Assembly (NCBI GenBank): GCA_007741555.1 | Contig: CP036526.1 | Span: forward strand, 1,302,001 to 1,366,000 | Reading direction: 5' to 3' | Length of the DNA: 64,000 nt | From: Stieleria marina | GTDB taxonomy: Bacteria; Planctomycetota; Planctomycetia; Pirellulales; Pirellulaceae | In this document: in pieces, positions 35,715 to 44,350 of the stretch | Layout of the letters: every line of letters starts with the position of its first letter | Position numbering within the stretch: the stretch's first letter is position 1 | Position numbers and translations under genes: made by a program | The notes under the pieces: generated by a model | Seen by the model: the letters and a program-made list of their open reading frames with translations, nothing else | The model's database searches: none | Told to the model about the DNA's origin: nothing

Positions 35715-35800
35715 CGCATGCAAACCTTCCAATCAGTATGCATGCGCGATAAAACACCGGTGTTGCATCTTTCAGCAGTCACGTCATACGTTTGATGCAA
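35715..35800 (+). promoter_or_regulatory. Two inverted repeats upstream of glgC
   Basis: CGCATGCA (35715-35722) pairs perfectly with TGCATGCG (35739-35746) across 16 nt. TTGCATC (35763-35769) pairs with GATGCAA (35794-35800) across 24 nt. All four arms contain TGCAT or ATGCA. No T run follows. This may be an operator or leader RNA of glgC, or an end structure of the reductase transcript. The role is inferred from position and symmetry only. Confidence 0.45.
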
Positions 35801-35841
35801 AAATTCTGACGACAACTTGTTAACTACATGAGGCTGAAACG

Positions 35842-37125
35842 ATGGACTTGTCCAATACAATTGCTTTGATTCTGGGTGGCGGACGTGGAACGCGATTGTT
35901 TCCGCTGACAAAAATTCGCGCCAAACCTGCCGTCCCACTGGCGGCAAAGTACCGATTGATCGACATCCCAATTAGCAATTGCATCAACAGCGGGCTGAAC
36001 CGCGTGTATGTGTTGACGCAGTTTCTGTCTGTCAGCCTGCACCGCCACCTTCGTCAGACCTATTCTTTTGACCATTTCAACGGCGGTTTTGTCGAACTGC
36101 TTGCTGCTCAGCAGACAGTCGATGAGGGTACCGACTGGTATCAAGGCACCGCGGATGCCGTTCGCAAGAACTTGCGGTACATCGAACAGCCTTGGGTCGA
36201 ACATGTTCTGATACTCTCGGGCGATCAACTGTACCGAATGGATTTTGAGGACATGATGCGTTCGCACATCGAAGCGGATGCAGCAGCAACGATCGCGGGC
36301 ATTCCAGTTTCGCGGAAAGACGCATCCTCTTTGGGGATCATGCAAATCGACGAATCCGGTCGCGTCAACGGTTTTGTTGAAAAGCCGCAGACCGAAGAAG
36401 AAATCGAATCGGTTCGTATGGATCCCGAATGGATCGATGCTCGAGGGATCGACAGTAAGGGCCGCGATTGCCTGGCCAGCATGGGTTTGTACATTTTCAA
36501 AAAGGACGTGATGGTCGATCTGTTGACTCAGACGAATCACTCTGACTTTGGTAAAGAGGTGTTTCCTCAGGCCATCAAGTCGCACAAAGTCCAGGTACAC
36601 CTTTTCGACGGCTACTGGGAAGACATCGGAACGATTCGAGCTTTTTACGAAGCGAACTTGGCATTGGCTAGCGAGAACGCACCCTTTGACATTCGCAACC
36701 GTGACGCACCTATTTTTAGCCGCCCACGGTTTCTGCCACCGACGATCGTGTCGGAAGGTGACATCCAAGGCAGCTTGATCGCCGATGGTTGCAAGATCGG
36801 TAAGAACGTCACGATCAAGAACAGCGTGATCGGTCTGCGTACCGTCATCGGCGATAATGTCACGATCGAAAATAGCGTCGTGATGGGAGCTGACTACATC
36901 GAGCACGAAGAAAATCTGACGGAAGGCCAAATTCCAGTTGGCATCGGCAAAGACAGCGTGATCTCAGGAGCGATCTTGGATAAAAACTGCCGAGTCGGCA
37001 AAGGTGTCAAAATCACCAACGCAGCCGGGACGGAAACACAAGGCGAAGACGAGCCGTATCAAATCCGCGACGGCATCTCGATCGTCATCAAGAACGGCCA
37101 GATCGCCGACGGGTTTGAGTATTAG
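35842..37125 (+). CDS. glgC: Glucose-1-phosphate adenylyltransferase (ADP-glucose pyrophosphorylase)
   Basis: This 427-residue enzyme has the nucleotidyltransferase N-terminus [22 protein letters not shown] (8-29), [18 protein letters not shown] (34-51), [11 protein letters not shown] and [14 protein letters not shown], and a left-handed beta-helix C-terminus ([16 protein letters not shown] repeats). It makes ADP-glucose from ATP and glucose-1-phosphate for glycogen synthesis. Its length fits bacterial GlgC. The ATG at 35842 has GAGG about 8 nt upstream. A clean intrinsic terminator follows, so it is probably transcribed alone or with the upstream reductase. No other glycogen gene is adjacent. 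Confidence 0.95.
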   Translation: MDLSNTIALILGGGRGTRLFPLTKIRAKPAVPLAAKYRLIDIPISNCINSGLNRVYVLTQFLSVSLHRHLRQTYSFDHFNGGFVELLAAQQTVDEGTDWYQGTADAVRKNLRYIEQPWVEHVLILSGDQLYRMDFEDMMRSHIEADAAATIAGIPVSRKDASSLGIMQIDESGRVNGFVEKPQTEEEIESVRMDPEWIDARGIDSKGRDCLASMGLYIFKKDVMVDLLTQTNHSDFGKEVFPQAIKSHKVQVHLFDGYWEDIGTIRAFYEANLALASENAPFDIRNRDAPIFSRPRFLPPTIVSEGDIQGSLIADGCKIGKNVTIKNSVIGLRTVIGDNVTIENSVVMGADYIEHEENLTEGQIPVGIGKDSVISGAILDKNCRVGKGVKITNAAGTETQGEDEPYQIRDGISIVIKNGQIADGFEY

Positions 37126-37156
37126 TTTCGGATAACCCGATCGATCTTATCGAAAG

Positions 37157-37191
37157 ATCCGCGACGGACAGTGTTCCTCGCGGATTTTTTT
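37157..37191 (+). terminator. Intrinsic terminator of glgC
   Basis: ATCCGCGA (37157-37164) pairs perfectly with TCGCGGAT (37178-37185) across 13 nt. It is followed at once by TTTTTT, and it lies 31 nt after the glgC stop. This is a textbook rho-independent terminator. Confidence 0.9.
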
Positions 37192-37398
37192 ATGCGCGTC
37201 TTTGGGGCCGGTCATCTGGGCGCTGATGCGCTGTCGAATTGAGACCGTATTCTGGTGAGTCGGGACGCGCAAGTGGCAGCGACTGTGCGACTTGTCTTAT
37301 GCGTAGCCTCACGGCGCACGCCTTGCATTCGCGTGGAATTGTCTCGCCAGGCGGGCGGAGGCGACGGCGTGTTGTGGCCCTCGGTTCCCACCCAAAGA
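37192..37398. other. Intergenic remainder between glgC and ilvB terminators
   Basis: There are about 200 nt between the glgC terminator and the ilvB-side hairpin. I see no credible gene or strong structure. The total non-coding stretch between the two convergent genes is 358 nt. Confidence 0.5.
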
Positions 37399-37428
37399 CA
37401 ATCGCCGCCATTTGCATGGCGGCGATTG
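37399..37428 (-). terminator. Strong hairpin downstream of ilvB
   Basis: CAATCGCCGCCAT (37399-37411) and ATGGCGGCGATTG (37416-37428) form a perfect 13-bp stem with a 4-nt loop. It lies about 55 nt beyond the ilvB stop on the minus strand, where it is followed by TCTTTGGG, which is only weakly U-rich. Terminator or 3'-end stabiliser is inferred. Confidence 0.6.
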
Positions 37429-37483
37429 GGATGAATTCAGTGAGATGCCTTTGCAACAGTCGTCGTAGCGTGTCTCCGGCGAC

Positions 37484-39262
37484 CTATTTCAGAATCATGT
37501 CTTCGACGGTTTTGCCGCCGGGGATCATCGGCAGGACATGTTCTTGGTAGGGCACTTCGACATCCAGAACATAAGGTCCCTTGTGCTCGATCATTTCTCG
37601 GATCGCACCTTCTAGGTCGCCCTTCTTCTTGATCGATGCTGCTCCGCAGCCGTAGCCTTGAGCGATCTTGACGAAGTCGGGGTAACGCGTTTCGGCGTAC
37701 TTAAACCGGTCCACCTTGCTCTTGCCAGACGCTTCGTTGTGCGAAATTGGTCCTAGATACGTGTGGGCTCGGTTGCCGTCCATGAAGCGATCTTCCCACT
37801 GAACCACCATGCCGAGGTGCTGGTTGTTGAGCAAGAAAACTTTCACGGGAAGTTCTTCGCAGAAGCACGTTGCCAATTCTTGCACGTTCATCTGAAAACT
37901 ACCGTCGCCGTCGATGTCGATGACCAGCGAGTTCGGCAGAGCAGCTTGGACGCCCATGGCGGCAGGTAGACCGAAGCCCATCGTGCCCAGACCGGAACTG
38001 GAGTGCCAAGTACGTGGCTTGCGGAACTTGTAGAACTGGGCGGCCCACATCTGGTGTTGGCCCACTCCGACGGTGATTTGCGTGTCCATGTCAGCGGTGA
38101 TGTCGCTGAGGGTCTTGATGGCGTGCTGCTGCAGGATGCCATCGAAGTTTTCGTCGTAGGAGAAGGGGTGCTTGGCCTTCAATGCTACGCAGTGCTTTTG
38201 CCAATCGGAGATCTCGGGCTTTTGAACCACCTTGTTCATCTCGGTTAAGAATTGCTTGACATCGCCGCGAACGGGGATGTGCGCTTCCTTGTTTTTGTTG
38301 AGCTCACTGCCGTCGATGTCGACGTGAATGATCTTGGCGTCTTTGGCGAACGCTTCGACTTTGCCAGTCACGCGGTCATCAAATCGAACGCCCAAAGCGA
38401 TCAGCAAATCACAATCGCGAACGGCGTAGTTGGCGTAGGCGGCACCGTGCATGCCCAACCAGTCCAAGCTGTGTTCATGCTCGGGGGGAACGGCGCCAAG
38501 GCCCATCAGCGTGGTCACGGTTGGGATACCGGACTTGGTGATGAATTCGCGAAGCTCTTCGCTGGCTCCGCCCAGTACGACGCCACCACCGGCATAGATG
38601 ACGGGGCGCCGTGCCAATTTGATGGCGGCCGTGATCTGGCGAATGGTTTCGGAAGGGATCGCGGGCGCGGAAGCTTCGTAGCCGGGTAAGCACATGGGTG
38701 GATCCATGTCGATGTCGGCCAAGTCGCCCAGTTGGACGTCTTTGGGCATGTCGATCAAAACAGGTCCGGGGCGCCCGGTCGCTGCGATGTGAAACGCTTC
38801 CTTCATGATCCGCGGTAGGTCGCTGACTTTTGTCACCAAGTAATGATGTTTGGTGATGCCGCGACAAATCTCGGCCATCGGGGTTTCTTGAAACGCGTCG
38901 CTTCCGATCGCTTTGGTAGGAACCTGACCGGTGATGCAGACGATCGGCACGCTGTCCAGTTTGGCGTCAGCGATGGCGGTGACCAAGTTGGTTGCACCGG
39001 GGCCACTGGTGGCCATGGCGACACCGACTTTTCCGGTCGCTCGGGCGTAACCTTGGGCGGCAAACGCTCCGCCTTGTTCGTGGCGAGGCAGGATCGTACG
39101 GATCGAATCGCCGAACCGAGTCAGGGCTTGGTGCATGGGCATGCTGCATCCGCCGGGGTAGGCGAAAAGCACTTCGACACCATGCTCCACTAGAGATTTG
39201 ACCAGGATGTCGGCTCCCGTCATGGTGCGAGGCTCAGCAGAAGTGGCTTTAGCAGTGCTCAT
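37484..39262 (-). CDS. ilvB: Acetolactate synthase large subunit
   Basis: This 592-residue thiamine-diphosphate enzyme has the catalytic glutamate E62 in [31 protein letters not shown], an FAD-binding middle domain, and the ThDP/Mg motif [10 protein letters not shown] at 450-459. It condenses two pyruvates, or pyruvate and 2-oxobutyrate, in valine/isoleucine synthesis. The [10 protein letters not shown] segment near the C-terminus is typical of the biosynthetic AHAS family. The ATG at 39262 gives the usual length. No small regulatory subunit (ilvN) or other ilv gene is adjacent. A hairpin lies in the presumed leader (39299-39317) and another beyond the stop. Confidence 0.95.
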   Translation of the reverse strand: MSTAKATSAEPRTMTGADILVKSLVEHGVEVLFAYPGGCSMPMHQALTRFGDSIRTILPRHEQGGAFAAQGYARATGKVGVAMATSGPGATNLVTAIADAKLDSVPIVCITGQVPTKAIGSDAFQETPMAEICRGITKHHYLVTKVSDLPRIMKEAFHIAATGRPGPVLIDMPKDVQLGDLADIDMDPPMCLPGYEASAPAIPSETIRQITAAIKLARRPVIYAGGGVVLGGASEELREFITKSGIPTVTTLMGLGAVPPEHEHSLDWLGMHGAAYANYAVRDCDLLIALGVRFDDRVTGKVEAFAKDAKIIHVDIDGSELNKNKEAHIPVRGDVKQFLTEMNKVVQKPEISDWQKHCVALKAKHPFSYDENFDGILQQHAIKTLSDITADMDTQITVGVGQHQMWAAQFYKFRKPRTWHSSSGLGTMGFGLPAAMGVQAALPNSLVIDIDGDGSFQMNVQELATCFCEELPVKVFLLNNQHLGMVVQWEDRFMDGNRAHTYLGPISHNEASGKSKVDRFKYAETRYPDFVKIAQGYGCGAASIKKKGDLEGAIREMIEHKGPYVLDVEVPYQEHVLPMIPGGKTVEDMILK

Positions 39263-39298
39263 ATCTCAATCAACAGCAAAATCGTGGTGGTTGTGTGC

Positions 39299-39329
39299 GT
39301 GTCTCGCGGTGAGACACTGCGGGGGGGGT
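39299..39329 (-). promoter_or_regulatory. Leader hairpin upstream of ilvB
   Basis: GTGTCTC (39299-39305) pairs with GAGACAC (39311-39317) over a 5-nt loop and is flanked by a run of eight G on the plus strand (C on the mRNA). It sits 37-55 nt upstream of the ilvB start. I found no leader peptide rich in branched-chain codons, so attenuation is not supported. The role is unknown. Confidence 0.35.
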
Positions 39330-39552
39330 GAGGTTGTCGTTATGCGTTCGTCTGAAGCAGTAGAACGCGGTGTTTTCCCTGCTGAATCTCTTTCAAAACC
39401 CAGATGGAAAGGATCTTGGACAAGATCCGCTACCTCTTGGCAGGAAACGTCTGCAAAAACTGACATTTACGTCGATCACAGAAATCCCGACCCTATCCAG
39501 CTAACGTAAGTTCGTGCCCATTCCAAGGCAATGGTTAAAACGGCCAGTGGAA

Positions 39553-39942
39553 ATGACAACTTGGCTCAATCTAGCAGCGGTCGCCGTCGGCGGAGGCCTC
39601 GGATCAGTCTGTCGCTACCTGCTGACATTAGCATCAGCTGCCATTCCTGGTGGCTCGGGAATGCTGGGTACATCAGTCGCCAATGTGCTCGGTTGCGCCG
39701 CGATTGGCGCACTATTGGCTTATGGTGCGGACGATGGCAACCTTAGCGAGCGCACGACACTTGCGATTCGGGTCGGATTTCTGGGCGGGCTGACCACTTT
39801 TTCGACGTTCGCGGCCGAATCAGCGGGGCTGGTTGGGGATGGTCGCTGGTTGGGATCAGGGCTCTACGTGGCGGCGAATCTTTTTATCGGTTGGGCGGCC
39901 TTGATGGTGACTTCGACGATTGTCAAAGGATGGATTGCATGA
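39553..39942 (+). CDS. crcB: Fluoride exporter CrcB/Fluc
   Basis: This 129-residue, four-helix membrane protein has family motifs GGGLGSVCRYLL (13-24), GTSVANVLGC with conserved N44, and GFLGGLTTFSTFAAE (76-90), including the phenylalanine/TTFST track that lines the pore. It forms a dual-topology dimer that lets fluoride leave the cell. The ATG at 39553 gives the normal family length. An upstream in-frame start at 39514 would add 13 atypical residues. Its stop TGA overlaps the next ATG by 4 nt (ATGA), indicating translational coupling. No fluoride riboswitch was seen upstream. Confidence 0.93.
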   Translation: MTTWLNLAAVAVGGGLGSVCRYLLTLASAAIPGGSGMLGTSVANVLGCAAIGALLAYGADDGNLSERTTLAIRVGFLGGLTTFSTFAAESAGLVGDGRWLGSGLYVAANLFIGWAALMVTSTIVKGWIA

Positions 39943-42755
39943 GCAAGTGGCAAAAGCAGATTTCAAACCAGGTAGCGTGGGCGGTTTGTCCGGTATCGAC
40001 CGGCGTGCTCGTGTTCCTGGCCACTTCACTGGTCATGTTTCTGTCGACGCTACTGGTCGGCACTGCCTCGCTGGCCGCGCCGCCGGCGTTTGAGCAAGCT
40101 TCGCTGCAACAGATTTCAGCACTAGGGCAAGTTCCATCGCTCGGGCTGGCTCCAACACCCAAGGCGACACGCGGTGGCAACACGGACACTGGAGCTCCCG
40201 AAGCGCTACCGTCCTACGCCAACACACAAGCAATGCGCGAAGATGCCTCGCTACACGCGGTTGCTTTTGCCAACGATTCGTTGGGGGTGGTGGTGGGAGA
40301 TCGCGGTTGCGTGCTGCTCACGACCGACGGCGGAGCGGTTTGGCAAATTAAAAACAGCGGCGTCGAGTGTCGTTTAGAAGACGTCCTTTGGATCGATCAA
40401 CGAAACGCCGTCGCGGTCGGAGGTGCTTACGACCGCATCACCGGCATCAGCCGCGGCGTTGTCATCACAACTCAAGACGGCGGTCGCAGCTGGCAGCGGT
40501 CGGATGACCGCGAACTGCCCCGACTGCAAAGTCTGTCCCGGCGAAAAGACGGCCGAACCATTGTTGCCGTCGGTGACTGGGGAGCGTCCGCATTGTCGTG
40601 CGAGTTTGAAAGTCGCAACCAAGGCGCAACTTGGCAGAACGGAGGCGAGCTGGACGGCATGAAAAATTCGCCCAACGACCCATCCGCTATCGAACTTCTG
40701 CGATGGACCACCACGGCCAAAGTGAACGTGCCGATTCGTGATGCTTGTCGCTTTGGTGACAGCGGTTTGTGCGCCGTTGGTGACAATGGTGTTATCACGC
40801 AAAGTCTTGATGCCGGCAAAACTTGGCAAACGACTCGCGGCGCCGATCGGCATGCCGCCATGTTGGTGATCGCAGCGGCGCCGGCAACTTTGCCATGGCC
40901 GGTGATTGGAAGCGAATCGCTGGAAATGCGGCACCGCGTTTCAGTTTTGATAGCCGCAACGAAAGATCCCAGTCCGGATCCTGCAGTCGGCCAACCGATC
41001 GACCGAATTCGCCAAGCTGCCGTGGCATTGGGAGCGTCCAATGTCGATTTGCTAAATGTCAACAGCGAACGAATGCAGCGAACCAGCTCAACGCCAGAGA
41101 TCACACGATCTGCCGAGTTGATCCAATCGTGGGTCGCAATCCATCGCCCTACCGCGATCGTCGTTGACCAGACTTTGCCGTCGGCACTGCGCGGTTTGAT
41201 CATGGAGACAGCGATCAGCCAAAACGTCGACCGCGTTTTGGGATACACGATCGGTTCGGTGGGCGAATCTGGGGGCGACAAAATGCTACATAGCAGCGCG
41301 CTGTTGCCAACCACCGGCGTGTTGGCTCGCGATCTTTGGCAAGACGCCCTGCAGTTGGTCGCGCCCAACCAAGCGATGCCCACATCGATTTCGCTGACAA
41401 GTCTGTACGACAAAAACGGCGACAATCTGCGTGGCGAATCAGTGCTGATCGGATGCGCCGTAGACGAGGGGCAAAAGTTGGCATCGCAGTCCAAGGTGGT
41501 GTCGCGGCGCCATCTGCAAATTCTGCAAGGTCGGCTTGCGCAACCCACTCGAATCGCCAATTTGATTCGCACCAGTCCAACAAGTGACGAATTTGCGACG
41601 GGGCTGACTGCGATTTTGGATCAAACGTCCAAGGAAGATCAGTTTCGACTCGCTTGGAGTGTAAGGCAACAAATTCAGTTGATCGAAGACCGAACTGCTG
41701 ACTTGGAAACCAGTTGGCTGGCCGTGATCGCGGACCGTTTCGCTCATCGATCGGCGGGCAAATGGGCGCGGCTAAGATTGACTGCCATCGAAAACGGGCT
41801 GGAATGGAATCGTTTGCGAATGGCGACGACAACCTCTTTTCTGCAAGCGAGTCGATCAGGCAAAGTCGGTGAAACGCAACGAATCAAGCAAGCCTCCGAG
41901 ATCGTTGCGGTGTCTCCGTTTCAAAGCAATGAAAATCGAGTGGTTCAGGCATCAGCGACTTCGCCATTGTTGGTGCCCAAACCGAGGATGATTCGGCAGA
42001 AAACCAGTCCGCAGCCAACCGCTGGAGTCGACTTGGCATGGGAGTTTCATCCGTTGGTGTTGATGGCGCGTGATGCATCACGCAATCGAGGTGATGGCGA
42101 TGGATTGCAGGTCGCTGAGGAAGAGTCCAGCAACTTGAAACGTCTGATCGATGACAGCCGCGCGGTGGATTGGAGACGCTTGGTGGATCGATCAGCGACG
42201 GGTCGCGGAAACACGATCGTTGCATTGCGAACGCCGACTCGGCCCAATCTGGACGGCAAACTTGACGAACCAGTTTGGCGTTCCCCCGCGTTGGCTCGTG
42301 CCGGAGCGAAACCGCTGCCGCAAATCGCCTACGATGACGATTTTGTTTACATCGCTGTTCAGTTTTCCGCCGACGAAATCGATCGCGATCCGGGCACGCA
42401 GCAACAAACGTCTCGCGTTCGCGATCATCAACTTCAATCATCGGACCGCATCGAATTGGCGCTGGATACCGATCAGGATTTGATCACGTCGATGCAGTTT
42501 ACGGCAACCGATGCGGGGCGGACGCACGATGCGATCGACGGTCACCGACAGTTCAATCCCACGTGGTACATTGCTGCGGACCGAAACCAGACGTTCGTCA
42601 ACTTTGAAATTGCGATCCAACGCCGCGACCTGACCGATTTGCCGATCATCCCCGGGCAAAGCTGGCTGCTTCGATCGCGTTGTGTGAAAGCAGGGACAGC
42701 GGAAGACTCTGTGCTGCCAAATCCATCGCAGTGGTTGAGAGTCGATTTTCGATAG
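39939..42755 (+). CDS. Secreted protein with Ycf48-like repeats and CBM9-like C-terminus
   Basis: This protein is 938 residues from the coupled ATG. Residues 22-47 form a hydrophobic signal or anchor ending TASLAA. Residues ~100-305 contain repeated 'VGDxGxxxxTxDGGxxWQ' units (VVVGDRGCVLLTTDGGAVWQ, VVITTQDGGRSWQ, AVGDNGVITQSLDAGKTWQ), typical of Ycf48/BNR-like propellers. Residues ~306-478 (MLVIAAAPATLP...) look like a diverged PIG-L-type fold without its HPDDE metal motif. The last ~178 residues (PNLDGKLDEPVW, YDDDFVYIAVQFSADE) resemble a CBM9-like sugar-binding module. It probably acts outside the cytoplasm, in envelope or polysaccharide handling. No catalytic residues were identified. Confidence 0.75.
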   Translation: MSKWQKQISNQVAWAVCPVSTGVLVFLATSLVMFLSTLLVGTASLAAPPAFEQASLQQISALGQVPSLGLAPTPKATRGGNTDTGAPEALPSYANTQAMREDASLHAVAFANDSLGVVVGDRGCVLLTTDGGAVWQIKNSGVECRLEDVLWIDQRNAVAVGGAYDRITGISRGVVITTQDGGRSWQRSDDRELPRLQSLSRRKDGRTIVAVGDWGASALSCEFESRNQGATWQNGGELDGMKNSPNDPSAIELLRWTTTAKVNVPIRDACRFGDSGLCAVGDNGVITQSLDAGKTWQTTRGADRHAAMLVIAAAPATLPWPVIGSESLEMRHRVSVLIAATKDPSPDPAVGQPIDRIRQAAVALGASNVDLLNVNSERMQRTSSTPEITRSAELIQSWVAIHRPTAIVVDQTLPSALRGLIMETAISQNVDRVLGYTIGSVGESGGDKMLHSSALLPTTGVLARDLWQDALQLVAPNQAMPTSISLTSLYDKNGDNLRGESVLIGCAVDEGQKLASQSKVVSRRHLQILQGRLAQPTRIANLIRTSPTSDEFATGLTAILDQTSKEDQFRLAWSVRQQIQLIEDRTADLETSWLAVIADRFAHRSAGKWARLRLTAIENGLEWNRLRMATTTSFLQASRSGKVGETQRIKQASEIVAVSPFQSNENRVVQASATSPLLVPKPRMIRQKTSPQPTAGVDLAWEFHPLVLMARDASRNRGDGDGLQVAEEESSNLKRLIDDSRAVDWRRLVDRSATGRGNTIVALRTPTRPNLDGKLDEPVWRSPALARAGAKPLPQIAYDDDFVYIAVQFSADEIDRDPGTQQQTSRVRDHQLQSSDRIELALDTDQDLITSMQFTATDAGRTHDAIDGHRQFNPTWYIAADRNQTFVNFEIAIQRRDLTDLPIIPGQSWLLRSRCVKAGTAEDSVLPNPSQWLRVDFR

Positions 42756-42842
42756 ATCCGATGCCGCGAACTGACTGGCCATTCTGCAATTGCGATTTTG
42801 GTCGCACCCTGCCCTGATACTCAGCAACGATATTCAGCACCG

Positions 42843-43982
42843 ATGCTCAGCAGTAACTCAAACGATTCGCCTGACGACGTAGCGTCCCAAGCGAACTCTA
42901 CCGACCAGGTCCACCGCGGTTACGACTTCGAGACCGGTTTCTTGTCTCGCGCTCGTGAATGGACGGACTTGCTTCCCTGGCTAAGGTTGGTGCGAACCAT
43001 GCGAGTTGCCGCTTCGCCTCCGCTGGTGCTGTTGGTCGCGCTGACGTTCGCGATTTGGCTGGCCGGGCATTCCAATTGGTTTGATCCGTCATTCGGCCCG
43101 GAAGTCGGTGACCAAAGTGCAATGCTGCAATCCAGTAGTTTTCAAGCCGCGCCCCAGTCGCTGCCAATCGCATCGTCAATTGACCGTGCAGAGTTGCCGA
43201 TACGAATGATGATTCCCACGCGGGTTTTTGACTCGATCGCAGAAGGGTTCGGTTGGCAAACCATTGCCGCGATTTTTTGGGCGTTGTTTGTTTGGATGCC
43301 AGTCACGCTGTTGTTGGTCCGCCAAGGAGCACTTCTGACAGCTGGTCGTCCGATGATGGGAATCGTCGATGGATTAAAACACGCCGTCCGCCGATTTCCC
43401 TACGCGTTTGTGATCGCCTTCGTCCCGCTCGTTTGCGTTCTGTTCATCGCGATCGGGATTGCATTGCTGGGATGGCTTGGCCGAATCCATGATTGGATCG
43501 CGATGGTCGCTGCACTGCCGATTGCTTTGGTCGGTATCCTATGCGGATTATTGGCGTTCGGTGCAAACGTCGCCGTGCCACTGGGCTGGGCCTCATTGGT
43601 TAACGAAAAAGACGCTGATCCATTGGATTCACTTAGTCGCGGTTACGAATACCTCTACCGCCGACCGCTTCATCTGGTCGTCGCTTGTTTCGTCGCAACC
43701 GTGATACTGATGCTCATCGCATTGGTCGCCGGCGGCATCGCAATGGCAGCGTCAACGATTACCACATCAGCGTTGGAATTGGCTGGTGCATCGACGCATT
43801 CTGTCACAGGTGTCCAATTCTTGTTGGCTTGCTTTCCTACGGTCGTCACGCTCACCTTGTTCTGGGCACTGGTCGGTGGTGTTTATCTGATGATGCGACG
43901 TGAAGCGGGGGGGCAGGAAATCGAAGACATTTGGGTGGCACCGCTTCCAACGCCACTGCCTCTTCCAAAGCTGCCAAACTAG
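42843..43982 (+). CDS. Six-TM membrane protein, unrecognised
   Basis: This 379-residue protein has a polar N-terminus (1-50) and about six hydrophobic segments: VAASPPLVLLVALTFAIWLA, TIAAIFWALFVWMPVTLLLV, FVIAFVPLVCVLFIAIGIAL, VAALPIALVGILCGLLAFGA, VVACFVATVILMLIALVAGG and LACFPTVVTLTLFWALVGGV. I recognise no named family; the overall look is of a planctomycete integral membrane protein of unknown role. It starts at ATG 42843, 87 nt after the CBM9-like gene, and is followed 73 nt later by a DUF2007-like gene, so all four genes from crcB onward may be one transcript. Confidence 0.8.
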   Translation: MLSSNSNDSPDDVASQANSTDQVHRGYDFETGFLSRAREWTDLLPWLRLVRTMRVAASPPLVLLVALTFAIWLAGHSNWFDPSFGPEVGDQSAMLQSSSFQAAPQSLPIASSIDRAELPIRMMIPTRVFDSIAEGFGWQTIAAIFWALFVWMPVTLLLVRQGALLTAGRPMMGIVDGLKHAVRRFPYAFVIAFVPLVCVLFIAIGIALLGWLGRIHDWIAMVAALPIALVGILCGLLAFGANVAVPLGWASLVNEKDADPLDSLSRGYEYLYRRPLHLVVACFVATVILMLIALVAGGIAMAASTITTSALELAGASTHSVTGVQFLLACFPTVVTLTLFWALVGGVYLMMRREAGGQEIEDIWVAPLPTPLPLPKLPN

Positions 43983-44055
43983 ATCGCGAACAACCGGCGG
44001 GATAAAAATCTCGATCGATTGCCAAGACCAGTGCCTCGAAAACGAATGCCTCACT

Positions 44056-44340
44056 ATGAATCCATCCAATCCCAATGCCGACGAAAATTTGGACGACGCC
44101 AAGCTAGTGGAAGTTGCTAAGCGGGCGACGGAAGCCGAAGCCATGATGCTTGTCGCTGTATTGGCCGATGAAAACATCAAAGCTGTCGCCACGGGGGGAT
44201 TTACCGCAGGGTTTGTCGCCGAAGCCCCCGGTTGGGTCAGCGTTCAGACGTTGGAATGCGACGCGGAAAGAGCCAAGCAAGTTTTGTCGGAACTGAAAGC
44301 TCATCCTGCGGAATGGTCCGATAACGAAACTGATGACTGA
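44056..44340 (+). CDS. DUF2007-like small protein
   Basis: This 94-residue soluble protein contains ATEAEAMMLVAVLADENIKAVATGG and a following VSVQTLECDAERAKQVLSEL segment. This matches the pattern of DUF2007 (putative signal-transducing) proteins, which place a short beta-alpha-beta unit after 'VAxxxxxxEAxMLxxxLxxxGI'. ATG 44056 fits this domain. A longer upstream frame from 43900 overlaps the preceding gene and looks non-coding. The function of the family is not established. Confidence 0.75.
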   Translation: MNPSNPNADENLDDAKLVEVAKRATEAEAMMLVAVLADENIKAVATGGFTAGFVAEAPGWVSVQTLECDAERAKQVLSELKAHPAEWSDNETDD

Positions 44341-44350
44341 ATTCTTCGAC

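Noticed and set aside
39480-39552. Fluoride riboswitch upstream of crcB
   Set aside because: No crcB-motif core or paired pseudoknot was seen in the short upstream region.
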